Source: Mitsuokella jalaludinii DSM 13811 | GTDB lineage: Bacteria; Bacillota; Negativicutes; Selenomonadales; Selenomonadaceae | NCBI RefSeq assembly: GCF_000702905.1 | Contig: NZ_JNKR01000005.1 | Span: 23,967-87,966 of the forward strand | Direction: 5' to 3' | Length of the DNA: 64,000 nt | Part shown: positions 51,767-62,413 of the stretch, piece after piece | Numbering within the stretch: the stretch's first letter is position 1 | How the letters are laid out: every line of letters begins with the position of its first letter | Position numbers and translations under genes: made by a program | Notes under the pieces: model-generated | What the model was told of the DNA's origin: nothing | Databases searched by the model: none | What the model saw: only the letters and a program-made list of their open reading frames with translations

Positions 51767-53260
51767 GTGGAACATATCTTTGTGCAGGCCAATGGATTGT
51801 ATCAGAGCATGCTGCACGGTTACGCGGATATCGTGCGACTGGGCATGAGTATGCTGCGCATCGGTGCCATCGGTTTTGGCGGCGGCAATGCTCTGATTCC
51901 CGTCATTGAGAAGGAAGTCGTGGAAAACGGCAAGCTCGTCACAAAGCGCGCGTACGATGAGGATGTCGTCGCGGCCTGCATCACGCCGGGGGCTCTGCCT
52001 GTCGAGATTGCGGCAGGCATCGGCCAGAGGCTCGGCGGCCATGCGGGCATGCTCGTAGCATCTTCGATGATGGCTCTGCCGGGAGCCCTCCTCACCATCC
52101 TGATCCTTGCGGTGCTGACGGGAGAACAAGGGGCTGCCCTGACGGGGATCCGCTATGCTTCGATCGGCCTCGGTGCGTTCATCATCAGCCTGTTGGCAGC
52201 TTATGTGCTTAAGACGCTCACCGCGATGCGGCAGGCCGGCACGCGCGTGTTCCGCACGATGTGCCTGGCGATGGTGGCGGTATTCCTGTTCTCTTCGGAG
52301 GCAAACCTCTATGCACTGCTCGGCATTTCGGCTAAGCCTGTGTTCAATCTGTCCATCCTGTCCATCCTCGGGCTTTTGTTCTTCCTGATTGTCTACCTCG
52401 GCAGCGGCATCTCGCGGGCAAAAGCCATTGTGGCCGGCCTGCTCACAGCCTCGTTCCTGCTGAGCGGCAGTCATCCTTTGGCACCGGCTCTGACAGGTGT
52501 CCACGATGCCACTATCCTGTTCATGGGATGGCTCGTTTTCAGGGGGCTTGTCAAGAGCTTCCGCATGGGCGGAGAATCCGTCGATGGCGTAAAGCTTCTC
52601 AAGGACACGCTGCGCGATGCATTCGTCTGGCTGGCTTTTGCCTTGGCGCTTAGCCTGCCGGCCATCACGATGGTGCAGGGCAGCTCCGCGTACATCGGGG
52701 AGGGATTCCTCTCGTCGCTGCTCTCATTTGGCGGTGGCGATGCCTACCTGACGATTGCGGACGGCCTGTTTGTCCAGGGCGGCACAGTGGTTTCGGCCGA
52801 TTTCTATGGCCAGCTCGTACCCGTGGCCAATGCCCTGCCAGGGTCAATCCTCTGCAAGATCCTCACGGGAATCGGTTATCTTTCCGGCCTTCGCATGGGC
52901 GGCATGAGCGCGGGTCTCGCTCTCTCGCTGGCAGGCTTTGCCGTCAGCGTCGCGGCGTCGGGCTTGATCTTCGGCATCATCGCGCGTCTGCTGCGGACCT
53001 TTCACGACGTGCCGGTCTTCCGCCAGATCAGCCTCTGGGTGCGCCCCATCATCAGCGGCCTGCTGCTCAATGTTGCACTCTCGATGCTGCGCACGAATCT
53101 GGAGATCGGCACGGGGCTGCTGGTGCCAGAAGGGATTGTCCTTACGATGAGCATCCTGCTGGCAGTCTTCTGCCTGTACCTGCTCTTTGTCCGCAGGAAG
53201 GCCATGACCGTGCCGATGCTCGTGTCGGCAGCAGCGGGATTTGGACTTTTCCTCATCTGA
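51767..53260 (+). CDS. CHR (chromate/sulfate) family transporter
   Basis: About 497 residues of the two-domain ChrA family with roughly ten or more membrane helices. Each half carries the family motif: GFGGGNALIPVIEKEVV (N half) and SFGGGDAYLTIADGLFV (C half), each followed by a proline-rich turn (TPGALPVEIA; VANALPGSI). ChrA proteins move chromate, a sulfate analogue. First in an operon for sulfate activation and reduction, this one is more likely a sulfate transporter (inference). GTG 51767 fits the GAGGTGAT ribosome site; ATG 51761 is possible. Confidence 0.85.
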   Translation: MEHIFVQANGLYQSMLHGYADIVRLGMSMLRIGAIGFGGGNALIPVIEKEVVENGKLVTKRAYDEDVVAACITPGALPVEIAAGIGQRLGGHAGMLVASSMMALPGALLTILILAVLTGEQGAALTGIRYASIGLGAFIISLLAAYVLKTLTAMRQAGTRVFRTMCLAMVAVFLFSSEANLYALLGISAKPVFNLSILSILGLLFFLIVYLGSGISRAKAIVAGLLTASFLLSGSHPLAPALTGVHDATILFMGWLVFRGLVKSFRMGGESVDGVKLLKDTLRDAFVWLAFALALSLPAITMVQGSSAYIGEGFLSSLLSFGGGDAYLTIADGLFVQGGTVVSADFYGQLVPVANALPGSILCKILTGIGYLSGLRMGGMSAGLALSLAGFAVSVAASGLIFGIIARLLRTFHDVPVFRQISLWVRPIISGLLLNVALSMLRTNLEIGTGLLVPEGIVLTMSILLAVFCLYLLFVRRKAMTVPMLVSAAAGFGLFLI

Positions 53261-53315
53261 ATGTGAATGGTGTATGTATCGACTGTTACCATGGAGTGAT
53301 TTTAGGAGAGATGAT

Positions 53316-55013
53316 ATGAAGAATGTAAAGCTGAAGCGGAGCCGTCTGGAGACCGATGTGCTCATCATTGGCGGCGGCACGGCTGGCTGTTATGCCGCCA
53401 TCAAGCTCGGCGCAGAGAAGGAGCTGCGCGTGCTCGTCGCTGAAAAAGCGAATATCGAACGCAGCGGCTGCCTGGCCGCGGGTGTCAATGCGCTCAATGC
53501 CTACATCTCGAACGGCCACACGCCGGCCGACTACGTCGAGTATGCACGCAAGGATGCGGAGGGCATCATCCGCGATGATCTCATGATGACAATCGCAGAG
53601 TCTGTCAACGAGGTCACGGAAGACCTCGAGCGCCGCGGGCTCGTGATCCTGAAGGATGAAAGCGGGAATTATGTCACGCGCGGGTGGCGCAACGTCAAGA
53701 TCAACGGCGAGAATATCAAGCCGCTCCTGGCCAAGGGCGTGCGCGAGCAGAACAACGTCACCGTGCTCAATCACGTCAATATCACAGATCTCAAGGTCAC
53801 GGACGGTACGGTGCACGGTGCCTGGGGCTTTTCTGTTCGCGATTTGACCGCTTACGACATAGAGGCGAGAGCGGTGCTCATCGCGACGGGCGGAGCTGCA
53901 GGACTTTACCGCCCCAATAATCCAGGTTTTTCGCGCCACAAGATGTGGTATCCGCCGTTCAACACGGGGGCAGGCTATGCGATGGGCATCCGTGCTGGCG
54001 CAGAGATGACGACGCTCGAGCACCGCTTCATTGCATTGCGTTGCAAGGATACGATTGCGCCGACCGGCACGATTGCACAGGGCGTCGGGGCCAAGCAGGT
54101 CAATGCCAGAGGTGAAATCTATGAGACGAAGTACGGTCTCACGACACCGCAGCGCATCTTCGGGACTGTGGAGGAGAACCGCAAGGGTAACGGTCCCTGC
54201 TACCTCGATACGCGTCACATCACAGCAGAGCAGCAGGGCAATCTCTATCACGCATACCTCAACATGGCACCGGCGCAGACGCTCAAGTGGATCGAGAGCG
54301 GCAAAGGGCCGAAAGAGCAGCCTGTCGAGGTCGAGGGTACGGAACCATATGTGGTCGGCGGCCATACGGCCAGCGGATTCTGGGTCGATACAAAGCGGGA
54401 AACGACCGTTCACGGGCTGTTTGCCGCCGGTGATGTCGCAGGCGGTGCCCCGCAGAAATACGTGACGGGAGCACTCGCTGAAGGTGAGATTGCTGCCGAA
54501 GCGCTGGCTGGATACCTCGTCGCTGGCAGGGACAAGGAAGCGCTTGGCGACCGGCGTGAAGATGCGCCTGCCTGGACGGATTACGAAGCATATCTCTCGC
54601 ATGAGCCCGGCAATCTGACGGCAGAGCAGCTGGAAGAAGCCATGCAGAAGGTCATGGACGAGTATGCAGGAGGCATCCATACAGACTACCGTTACAACAA
54701 GAGCCGCCTGGAACTGGCAGATGAGCAAATCAAGCATCTTGAATCCCTGCTGCCACAGCTCGCAGCAGATGGCCCGTACGAACTGCTCAAGATCTATGAG
54801 CTGCGCGAGAGGCTGACGGTCTGCCGTGCCCTCATTGCGCACCTCCTCGCGCGCCGCGAGACGCGCTGGCATACGTTCGGCGAGAATGCCGACTATCCGG
54901 AACAGTCGCCGGAGGGCTGCTGCTACATCAATTCGCGCTGGGAAAACGGATCCTTCCATATATATAGAAGGCCGCTGGTCAAAGGAGGTCATTATGAGCA
55001 TACGCATCCATGA
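53316..55013 (+). CDS. aprA: AprA-like adenylylsulfate reductase, flavoprotein subunit
   Basis: 565 residues. FAD-binding DVLIIGGGTAGCYAAIK (about 14-30), a second FAD motif VLIATGGAAGLYR, and FNTGAGYAMGIRAGAEM place it in the fumarate-reductase/AprA flavoprotein family. The C-terminal part with RRETRWHTFG and CCYINSRWENGSFHIYRRPL is like AprA. It is somewhat shorter than dissimilatory AprA. It reduces APS to sulfite plus AMP with electrons from its ferredoxin partner. AGGAGAG at 53304 supports the start; the end overlaps the next gene by 20 bases. Confidence 0.85.
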   Translation: MKNVKLKRSRLETDVLIIGGGTAGCYAAIKLGAEKELRVLVAEKANIERSGCLAAGVNALNAYISNGHTPADYVEYARKDAEGIIRDDLMMTIAESVNEVTEDLERRGLVILKDESGNYVTRGWRNVKINGENIKPLLAKGVREQNNVTVLNHVNITDLKVTDGTVHGAWGFSVRDLTAYDIEARAVLIATGGAAGLYRPNNPGFSRHKMWYPPFNTGAGYAMGIRAGAEMTTLEHRFIALRCKDTIAPTGTIAQGVGAKQVNARGEIYETKYGLTTPQRIFGTVEENRKGNGPCYLDTRHITAEQQGNLYHAYLNMAPAQTLKWIESGKGPKEQPVEVEGTEPYVVGGHTASGFWVDTKRETTVHGLFAAGDVAGGAPQKYVTGALAEGEIAAEALAGYLVAGRDKEALGDRREDAPAWTDYEAYLSHEPGNLTAEQLEEAMQKVMDEYAGGIHTDYRYNKSRLELADEQIKHLESLLPQLAADGPYELLKIYELRERLTVCRALIAHLLARRETRWHTFGENADYPEQSPEGCCYINSRWENGSFHIYRRPLVKGGHYEHTHP

Positions 55014-55317
55014 GGACCGCTGCATCGGCTGCGGCCGCTGCACGGAAGCCTGCCCCGGCAATCTCATTCTCTTGCAGGATGGACCGTCGGGCAGGAAGGC
55101 GAAGATCCGCGAGGTCCGCGATTGCTGGGGCTGTACGGCCTGCATGAAGGAATGTCCTGTTAGTGCGATAGGCTACTTCCTCGGTGCTGACCTTGGCGGC
55201 AGTGGCAGCACGATGACAATCCACAAAGAAGGTCATTACTATCACTGGCATATCCGCAAGGCTGACCAGCAGGAGGTCACCATTACGATCGATCGCGAGA
55301 ATGCCAACCAATACTGA
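54994..55317 (+). CDS. aprB: AprB-like ferredoxin subunit
   Basis: 107 residues with two [4Fe-4S] motifs, [12 protein letters not shown] (about 10-21) and [12 protein letters not shown] (about 44-55), and a C-terminal tail of about 45 residues that would wrap the flavoprotein as in AprB. It passes electrons to AprA. It is shorter than dissimilatory AprB (about 150), as in assimilatory Firmicute versions. AAAGGAGG at 54981 and overlap with aprA show tight coupling. Confidence 0.85.
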   Translation: MSIRIHEDRCIGCGRCTEACPGNLILLQDGPSGRKAKIREVRDCWGCTACMKECPVSAIGYFLGADLGGSGSTMTIHKEGHYYHWHIRKADQQEVTITIDRENANQY

Positions 55318-55334
55318 GTAAGGAGTCAATACAT

Positions 55335-56243
55335 ATGGGAAAATTATCGCATCTCGATGCACTCGAGGCCGAGGCCATCTACATCATTCGAGAGGTTGCG
55401 GCCGAATCCGAGAAACCAGTCATGCTCTATTCCATCGGCAAGGACAGCACGGTCATGATGCATCTTGCCCTCAAGGCCTTTTACCCGGAGAAGCCGCCGT
55501 TCCCGTTCCTGCACATCAACACGACGTGGAAGTTCCATGAGATGATCGCCTTCCGCGATGCACAGGCGAAGAAGTACGGACTCGATATGATTGAGTACAA
55601 GAATGAAGAAGGGCTGGCAGCCGGTGTCAATCCGTTTGACTACGGCGCCTCGTATACGGACATCATGAAGACGCAGGCCCTGAAGCAGGCTTTAACGAAA
55701 TACGGCTTTACCGCAGCGTTCGGCGGCGGCCGCCGCGATGAGGAGAAATCGCGTGCCAAGGAACGCATCTTCTCGTTCCGCAATGCGGCCCAGGCCTGGG
55801 ATCCGAAGAATCAGCGCCCGGAGATGTGGAAGCTCTACAATTCCCAGATCAACAAGGGCGAGAGCATCCGCGTCTTCCCGTTGTCCAACTGGACGGAGAA
55901 AGATATCTGGCAGTATATCCGCCGCGAGAACCTCGAGATTGTTTCTCTTTATTTTGCCAAGGAGCGCCCGGTCATCGAGCGCGACGGCAATCTCATCATG
56001 ATTGACGATGACCGCATCGTCAAGAAGCTCAATCTAAGGCCAGAGGATATCGAGCACAAGAAGGTCCGCTTCCGCACGCTCGGCTGCTATCCGCTGACAG
56101 GGGCTGTTGAGTCAGAGGCTGATACGTTGGATGCAATCGTGGAGGAGACACTCGGCGCTGTCGAATCGGAGCGCACGAGCCGTGTCATCGATCACGAGGG
56201 AGCCGGCAGCATGGAACGCCGGAAACGGGAGGGTTATTTCTGA
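55335..56243 (+). CDS. cysD: Sulfate adenylyltransferase small subunit
   Basis: 302 residues of the ATP pyrophosphatase/PAPS-reductase-like fold. The PP-loop [13 protein letters not shown] is near residue 30, with [21 protein letters not shown] and [13 protein letters not shown] as CysD signatures. With CysN it makes APS from ATP and sulfate. The C-terminal end [11 protein letters not shown] is the usual one. Two bases separate its stop from cysN. Confidence 0.95.
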   Translation: MGKLSHLDALEAEAIYIIREVAAESEKPVMLYSIGKDSTVMMHLALKAFYPEKPPFPFLHINTTWKFHEMIAFRDAQAKKYGLDMIEYKNEEGLAAGVNPFDYGASYTDIMKTQALKQALTKYGFTAAFGGGRRDEEKSRAKERIFSFRNAAQAWDPKNQRPEMWKLYNSQINKGESIRVFPLSNWTEKDIWQYIRRENLEIVSLYFAKERPVIERDGNLIMIDDDRIVKKLNLRPEDIEHKKVRFRTLGCYPLTGAVESEADTLDAIVEETLGAVESERTSRVIDHEGAGSMERRKREGYF

Positions 56244-56244
56244 T

Positions 56245-57879
56245 ATGAACGATTTACTCAAATTCATCACCTGCGGAAGCGTCGACGACGGCAAGTCCAC
56301 GCTCATCGGCCATCTCTTATACGATGCGAAACTCATCTATGCCGATCAGAAAGAAGCGCTGCTGCTCGACTCGAAAGTCGGCAGCCGCGGTGGCGCCATC
56401 GACTATTCGCTGCTCCTGGACGGACTTCTCGCAGAGCGTGAGCAGGGCATCACGATCGATGTCGCCTACCGCTACTTCACGACGGACAACCGCAGCTTCA
56501 TCTGTGCGGATACGCCGGGCCACGAGGAGTACACGCGCAACATGGCCTGCGGTGCATCATTTGCAGACCTTGCCGTCATCCTCGTCGACGCGACGCAGGG
56601 TGTCCTGACGCAGACGCGCCGCCATGCCCGCATCTGCGCCCTCATGGGTATCCGGTACTTTGTCTTTGCCATCAACAAGATGGACCTCGTCGACTACTCG
56701 GAGGCGCGCTTCAAGGAGATCCAGGCGCAGATCGAGGCCCTGCAGCAAGAGCTTCATCTTCACGATGTCAAGCTCATTCCTGTATCGGCGACAGAGGGCG
56801 ACAACGTCACGAAGAAGTCGTCCGCCATGACCTGGTATGACGGCCCGACGCTGCTCGATTATCTGGAGCAGGTCGACGTCAGTGCCGTTCACGAAGAGGG
56901 CTTTTACATGCCCGTTCAGCGCGTCTGCCGCCCAAATCACGAATTCCGCGGCTTCCAGGGCCAGATCGAGAGCGGCAGCATCGCCGTCGGCGATACTATC
57001 ACCTCACAGCCGAGCGGCGAGCAGGCCGAAGTCAAGAAGATCCTCGTGGCCGACCATGAAGCCGAGTCGGCGTTCAAGGGGCAGCCGGTCACGATCCAGC
57101 TCAACCGCGAGGTCGACGTCTCGCGCGGCTGCGTGCTCGAGAAGGGCAGCCATGTCCGCCAGGCCGCGAACTTCAAGGCTGAGATCCTCTGGATGGATGA
57201 TGTGCCGCTTTCCATCGGCAAGAACTTCATGGTATTTCTCGGCACCAAGAAAATCCCGGGTATCCTGACGAAGATCGATTACCGCATCGATATCAATACG
57301 GGCGAGCATGTCGAGGCAACTGGCCTCAAGAAGAACGAGATCGCGCTCTGCGAGATCGCCGTGACGGAGCCGATCGTGCTCGACACATTCGACCATCACC
57401 GCACGCAGGGCGAGCTCATCCTCATCGACCGCATCAGCAATATGACATCGGCCTGCGGCGTCGTGCGCGAGATTCCTGACGGGACAGAGAAGCGCCACTT
57501 TGCGGCAAATCAGCAGATGCGCAGCGCGCTCAACTGGCAGGCACCTCTTGCCGTCGCTTTCGAGCCTGCAAAAGACGGTATCTCGCTTGCGACCGTTGAA
57601 GAAGCCGAGTACTACCTCGTGCGCAACGGCCGCCACACGTACCTCTATCATCCGAGTGCGGACGAAGATCCTGCTCCGGTGCTCCGCCACCTGCTGCAGG
57701 CAGGCCTCGTCGTCCTGCTCGTGCTCGACAAAGACCAGCCATTGCCGGAAGGCGTCCGGACCTTCAGCGAGCTCTCCGGCAAAGCCGCCGCAGAGAGCAC
57801 ATCCCAGCAGATTGCGGAGACCATCCTGCACCATTCCATGCTCGACTCCATGATGGCACCGAACAACTGGATTATCTAA
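56245..57879 (+). CDS. cysN: Sulfate adenylyltransferase GTPase subunit with degenerate APS-kinase-like C-terminus
   Basis: 544 residues. The GTPase domain has G1 GSVDDGKST (11-19), G3 DTPGHEEY and G4 NKMD (about 149), followed by two beta-barrel domains to about residue 422. CysN alone is about 475 residues. Here residues about 425-544 add a domain whose text (LNWQAPLAVAF..., NGRHTYLY, LLQAGLVVLLVL, SQQIAETIL) follows the order of APS kinase (CysC), but the P-loop GLSGSGKST is replaced by EPAKDGIS. So it looks like a CysNC fusion that lost kinase activity. Last gene of the operon. Confidence 0.9.
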   Translation: MNDLLKFITCGSVDDGKSTLIGHLLYDAKLIYADQKEALLLDSKVGSRGGAIDYSLLLDGLLAEREQGITIDVAYRYFTTDNRSFICADTPGHEEYTRNMACGASFADLAVILVDATQGVLTQTRRHARICALMGIRYFVFAINKMDLVDYSEARFKEIQAQIEALQQELHLHDVKLIPVSATEGDNVTKKSSAMTWYDGPTLLDYLEQVDVSAVHEEGFYMPVQRVCRPNHEFRGFQGQIESGSIAVGDTITSQPSGEQAEVKKILVADHEAESAFKGQPVTIQLNREVDVSRGCVLEKGSHVRQAANFKAEILWMDDVPLSIGKNFMVFLGTKKIPGILTKIDYRIDINTGEHVEATGLKKNEIALCEIAVTEPIVLDTFDHHRTQGELILIDRISNMTSACGVVREIPDGTEKRHFAANQQMRSALNWQAPLAVAFEPAKDGISLATVEEAEYYLVRNGRHTYLYHPSADEDPAPVLRHLLQAGLVVLLVLDKDQPLPEGVRTFSELSGKAAAESTSQQIAETILHHSMLDSMMAPNNWII

Positions 57880-57897
57880 TCGATATTGGCAGATCCG

Positions 57898-57933
57898 AAA
57901 CAAAGACCAGATTGACCTGGTCTTTGTTTTTTT
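57898..57933 (+). terminator. Terminator of the sulfate operon
   Basis: AAACAAAGACCAG (57898-57910) pairs with CTGGTCTTTGTTT (57917-57929), followed by T residues. Confidence 0.92.
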
Positions 57934-57954
57934 GACTTTTTATGGATTTTGATA

Positions 57955-58021
57955 TTGACATTTTGACTTAGAGGGGGTAATATAAAGACTGTAGTTAGCA
58001 CTCAGGTCTAGTGAGTGCTAA
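57955..58021 (+). promoter_or_regulatory. groESL promoter with CIRCE operator
   Basis: TTGACA (57955-57960) and TAATAT (57978-57983), 17-base spacer. Then a perfect CIRCE element, TTAGCACTC (57995-58003), nine bases, GAGTGCTAA (58013-58021). CIRCE is bound by the heat-shock repressor HrcA. Confidence 0.95.
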
Positions 58022-58063
58022 CACCATCAACATGTAAATTCATTTTATAGGAGGAAGATACCT

Positions 58064-58345
58064 ATGATTAAGCCATTGGGCGAAAGAGTTGTCATCGAAG
58101 TTGCAGAGAGCGATGTAAAGACGGCCAGCGGTATTGTACTGCCGGATACGGCGAAAGAGAAGCCGCAGAAGGGCACAGTCGTTGCAGTTGGCGCTGGCAA
58201 GCTGCTCGATAATGGCGAGCGCGCTGCTATGGAAGTCAAGGTCGGCGATGGCGTCATCTTCTCCAAATACTCGGGTTCAGAGGTCAAGGTAGAGGGCAAG
58301 GATTACCTGATCGTCCGTGAGAGCGATATCCTCGCTGTCATCTGA
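58064..58345 (+). CDS. groES: Co-chaperonin GroES
   Basis: 93 residues. [13 protein letters not shown], the mobile loop around [18 protein letters not shown], and the ending [13 protein letters not shown] are typical. It caps GroEL during protein folding. It is controlled by the CIRCE element upstream and is followed by groEL. Confidence 0.97.
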   Translation: MIKPLGERVVIEVAESDVKTASGIVLPDTAKEKPQKGTVVAVGAGKLLDNGERAAMEVKVGDGVIFSKYSGSEVKVEGKDYLIVRESDILAVI

Positions 58346-58388
58346 TCATCCCGTGATTTCAATCAGACTTTTCTCGGAGGTAATATAA

Positions 58389-60014
<1,626 letters not shown>

Positions 60015-60047
60015 TCCCTTCGCGGTTGCATCCCCTGAACTGAATCA

Positions 60048-60084
60048 AAAATCTCCATCCGGATGATCCGGATGGAGATTTTTG
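60048..60084 (+). terminator. Terminator of groESL
   Basis: ATCTCCATCCGG (60051-60062) pairs with CCGGATGGAGAT (60068-60079), preceded by A and followed by TTTTTG. Confidence 0.9.
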
Positions 60085-60124
60085 CTTTTGGGAGGCTGCA
60101 TAGGCCGCCTGGCACGAGCAATTG

Positions 60125-60153
60125 TTGACAATAAGATGGTTTTAAGCTAGAAT
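60125..60153 (+). promoter_or_regulatory. Promoter of the glmS ribozyme-glmS unit
   Basis: TTGACA (60125-60130), 17-base spacer, TAGAAT (60148-60153). Between it and the ribozyme lies about 80 bases of leader. Confidence 0.8.
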
Positions 60154-60234
60154 AGCATCGTATCAGAATCGCCTTGCGATGTTCTGATGATAGGTTTGAT
60201 TGTGCAGCAGGGACATTACGGAAAAGAAGCAATT

Positions 60235-60405
60235 CTTAGCGCTAGTTCCCCAAGATGGGCTTGAAAGCTCAGCGGGGAAAACGAGGAGAAGGTTGTCGAA
60301 ACGTCAGCGGATGCCTTCCGGCCGTCCCAGTCGATACGGTCTGCTGAAAGATGAGGAGTAATCCTCACGACAAAGGCAGTTCGAGGGATCCTGTTGCAAG
60401 ACTAC
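60235..60405 (+). ncRNA. glmS ribozyme (GlcN6P-sensing self-cleaving riboswitch)
   Basis: The cleavage site A|GCGC is at 60238/60239. The core ACGAGGAGAAGGTT (around 60280-60293), TCGAAACGTCAGCGGATGCC (around 60296-60315) and CTTCCGG follow the glmS ribozyme consensus. A further long hairpin region extends toward the glmS ribosome site. Glucosamine-6-phosphate triggers cleavage and mRNA decay, giving feedback control of cell-wall sugar synthesis. The 5' part (60160-60234) is leader of unknown role. Confidence 0.92.
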
Positions 60406-60420
60406 CAGGAGGTATGTATC

Positions 60421-62250
60421 ATGTGTGGTATTGTAGGTTATGTCGGTGACAAGCAGGCTGCGAACTTCCTGCTCGAGGGACTCTCGAAGCTTGAGTACCG
60501 CGGCTACGATTCGGCCGGCATCGCTGTCTATGACGGCAATCGCATCCGCGTCGAGAAGAGCGTCGGCCGCCTCGCGGCGCTGCGCGACAAGATCAAGGAT
60601 GACATGCCGCAGGGCACGATTGGTATCGGCCATACGCGCTGGGCAACGCACGGCCGTCCGTCGGACCGCAATGCGCATCCGCATACGGATTGCACGGGCG
60701 ACTTTGTCGTCGTGCACAACGGCATCATCGAGAACTATCTCGGCCTGAAAGAAGAGCTCATCGAGAAGGGCCATGTCTTCAAGTCGGAGACGGATACGGA
60801 AGTTGTCGCCCATCTGCTCGAAGAGGTCTACAACGGTGATTTCGTTTCCTCGGTCCGCGAAGTGCTGCACCGCATCGAAGGTTCGTATTCGCTCGTCTTC
60901 ATGAGCAAGAGAGAGCCGGACAAGCTCATCTGCACAAAGCAGGACAACCCGCTCGTCATCGGCATCGGTGAGGGCGAGAACTTCATCGCATCGGATATCC
61001 CCGCCATCATCGCACGCACGCGCCGCACGTACATCCTCAACGACGGCGAGCTCGCCGTCGTCACGAAGGATGCCATCAAGATCACGAATCGCCGCGGTGA
61101 GCCCGTGACGAAGAAGGTCTTTGAGGTCAACTGGAATGCCGAGGCTGCCGAGAAGGGCGGTTACGAGCACTTCATGCTCAAGGAAATCAACGAGCAGCCG
61201 AAGGCTGTCCGCGACACGATGAGCCAGCGCATCGCGAAAGACGGCAAGTCCATCGTCATGAACGAGCTCAAGTGGGATGCGGATTACCTCAATTCCTTCA
61301 ATAAGATTTACATCGTCGCCTGCGGCACGGCTTACCATGCTGGCCTCGTCGGCAAGTTCTACATCGAGAAACTAGCCCGCACGATTGTCGAAGTCGACGT
61401 CGCTTCGGAGTTCCGCTATCGCGAACCGATCGTCGACGAGAACACGCTGTTCATCGCTGTATCGCAGTCGGGCGAGACGAGCGATACGCTCGCTGCGATG
61501 AAAGAGTCGAAGCGCCTTGGTGCCAAGACGCTGGCCCTGACGAATGTCGTCGGCTCCTCGATTGCCCGTGAGGCAGATCAGGTGCTCTACACGTGGGCTG
61601 GCCCGGAAATCGCCGTCGCTTCGACGAAGGCCTACACGACGCAGCTCATCCTGTTCTTCATGCTCGCCCTCTACATGGCGCAGATCAAGAAGACGCAGAC
61701 GCCGGAGCGCCTTGAAGACCTCATTACGAAGCTCAAGAACGTGCCGGCACAGATTAGCGAGGAACTCTCGGACGTCGACCCAATCAAGACATTTGCCAAG
61801 CAGTACGGATTCAACGAAGATGTCTTCTATATCGGCCGTCTGCTCGATTACGATGTTGCCCTTGAAGGTGCATTGAAACTCAAGGAGATCTCGTACATCC
61901 ATGCGGAGGCATACGCTGCCGGCGAGCTCAAGCACGGCACGCTGGCCCTAATCGTCGAGGGTGTACCAGTCATCGCCCTCGCAACGCAGAAGAGCGTCTA
62001 CGAGAAGACGCTGTCGAACATCAAGGAAGTCAAGGCACGTGATGCCGTCGTCATCGGCATCGCTGCAGAAGGCGATACGGAGCTTGAGAAGTATGTCGAT
62101 CATGTCATCATGGTCCCGGAGACGGATGAGCTGCTTCTGCCGTTGCTGACGGTTGTGCCGCTCCAGTTGCTCGCTTACTATGCCGCCATCACGCGCGGCT
62201 GTGACGTCGATAAACCGCGCAACCTCGCGAAGTCGGTCACGGTTGAATAA
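60421..62250 (+). CDS. glmS: Glutamine-fructose-6-phosphate aminotransferase
   Basis: 609 residues. The N-terminal glutaminase domain has the Cys nucleophile straight after the start (MCGIVGYVGD), GYDSAGIAV and HTRWATHG; two SIS sugar-isomerase domains have VACGTAYHAG and SQSGETSDT; the C-terminus is DKPRNLAKSVTVE. It makes glucosamine-6-phosphate for peptidoglycan and LPS. AGGAGG at 60407 marks ATG 60421. It is controlled by the upstream ribozyme. Confidence 0.98.
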   Translation: MCGIVGYVGDKQAANFLLEGLSKLEYRGYDSAGIAVYDGNRIRVEKSVGRLAALRDKIKDDMPQGTIGIGHTRWATHGRPSDRNAHPHTDCTGDFVVVHNGIIENYLGLKEELIEKGHVFKSETDTEVVAHLLEEVYNGDFVSSVREVLHRIEGSYSLVFMSKREPDKLICTKQDNPLVIGIGEGENFIASDIPAIIARTRRTYILNDGELAVVTKDAIKITNRRGEPVTKKVFEVNWNAEAAEKGGYEHFMLKEINEQPKAVRDTMSQRIAKDGKSIVMNELKWDADYLNSFNKIYIVACGTAYHAGLVGKFYIEKLARTIVEVDVASEFRYREPIVDENTLFIAVSQSGETSDTLAAMKESKRLGAKTLALTNVVGSSIAREADQVLYTWAGPEIAVASTKAYTTQLILFFMLALYMAQIKKTQTPERLEDLITKLKNVPAQISEELSDVDPIKTFAKQYGFNEDVFYIGRLLDYDVALEGALKLKEISYIHAEAYAAGELKHGTLALIVEGVPVIALATQKSVYEKTLSNIKEVKARDAVVIGIAAEGDTELEKYVDHVIMVPETDELLLPLLTVVPLQLLAYYAAITRGCDVDKPRNLAKSVTVE

Positions 62251-62300
62251 AAGCTGTGCCCCATTGCGTCCGATACGGATATAGAATTACAGATTGTCTA

Positions 62301-62345
62301 CGAGAAGCCTTTTTGCCTGCGGGCAGGAGGCTTCTCGTTCTATTG
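62301..62345 (+). terminator. Terminator-like hairpin after glmS
   Basis: CGAGAAGCCT (62301-62310) pairs with AGGCTTCTCG (62328-62337), followed by a weak TTCTATT tract. An inner GCCTGC/GGGCAGG stem strengthens it. Confidence 0.65.
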
Positions 62346-62373
62346 CCTGACCGTCACACTCATCGTGTGCAGG

Positions 62374-62399
62374 CACGAATGCATGACACGAATGCATGA
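62374..62399 (+). repeat. Tandem duplication of CACGAATGCATGA
   Basis: Two perfect 13-base copies (62374-62386 and 62387-62399) immediately before the ribosome site of the HAD gene. No function is apparent. Confidence 0.7.
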
Positions 62400-62413
62400 A
62401 TGGAGGAATTATC

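Noticed and set aside
62374..62399. CRISPR or regulatory array in the tandem 13-mer
   Set aside because: Only two adjacent copies without spacers; most likely a small replication slippage duplication.
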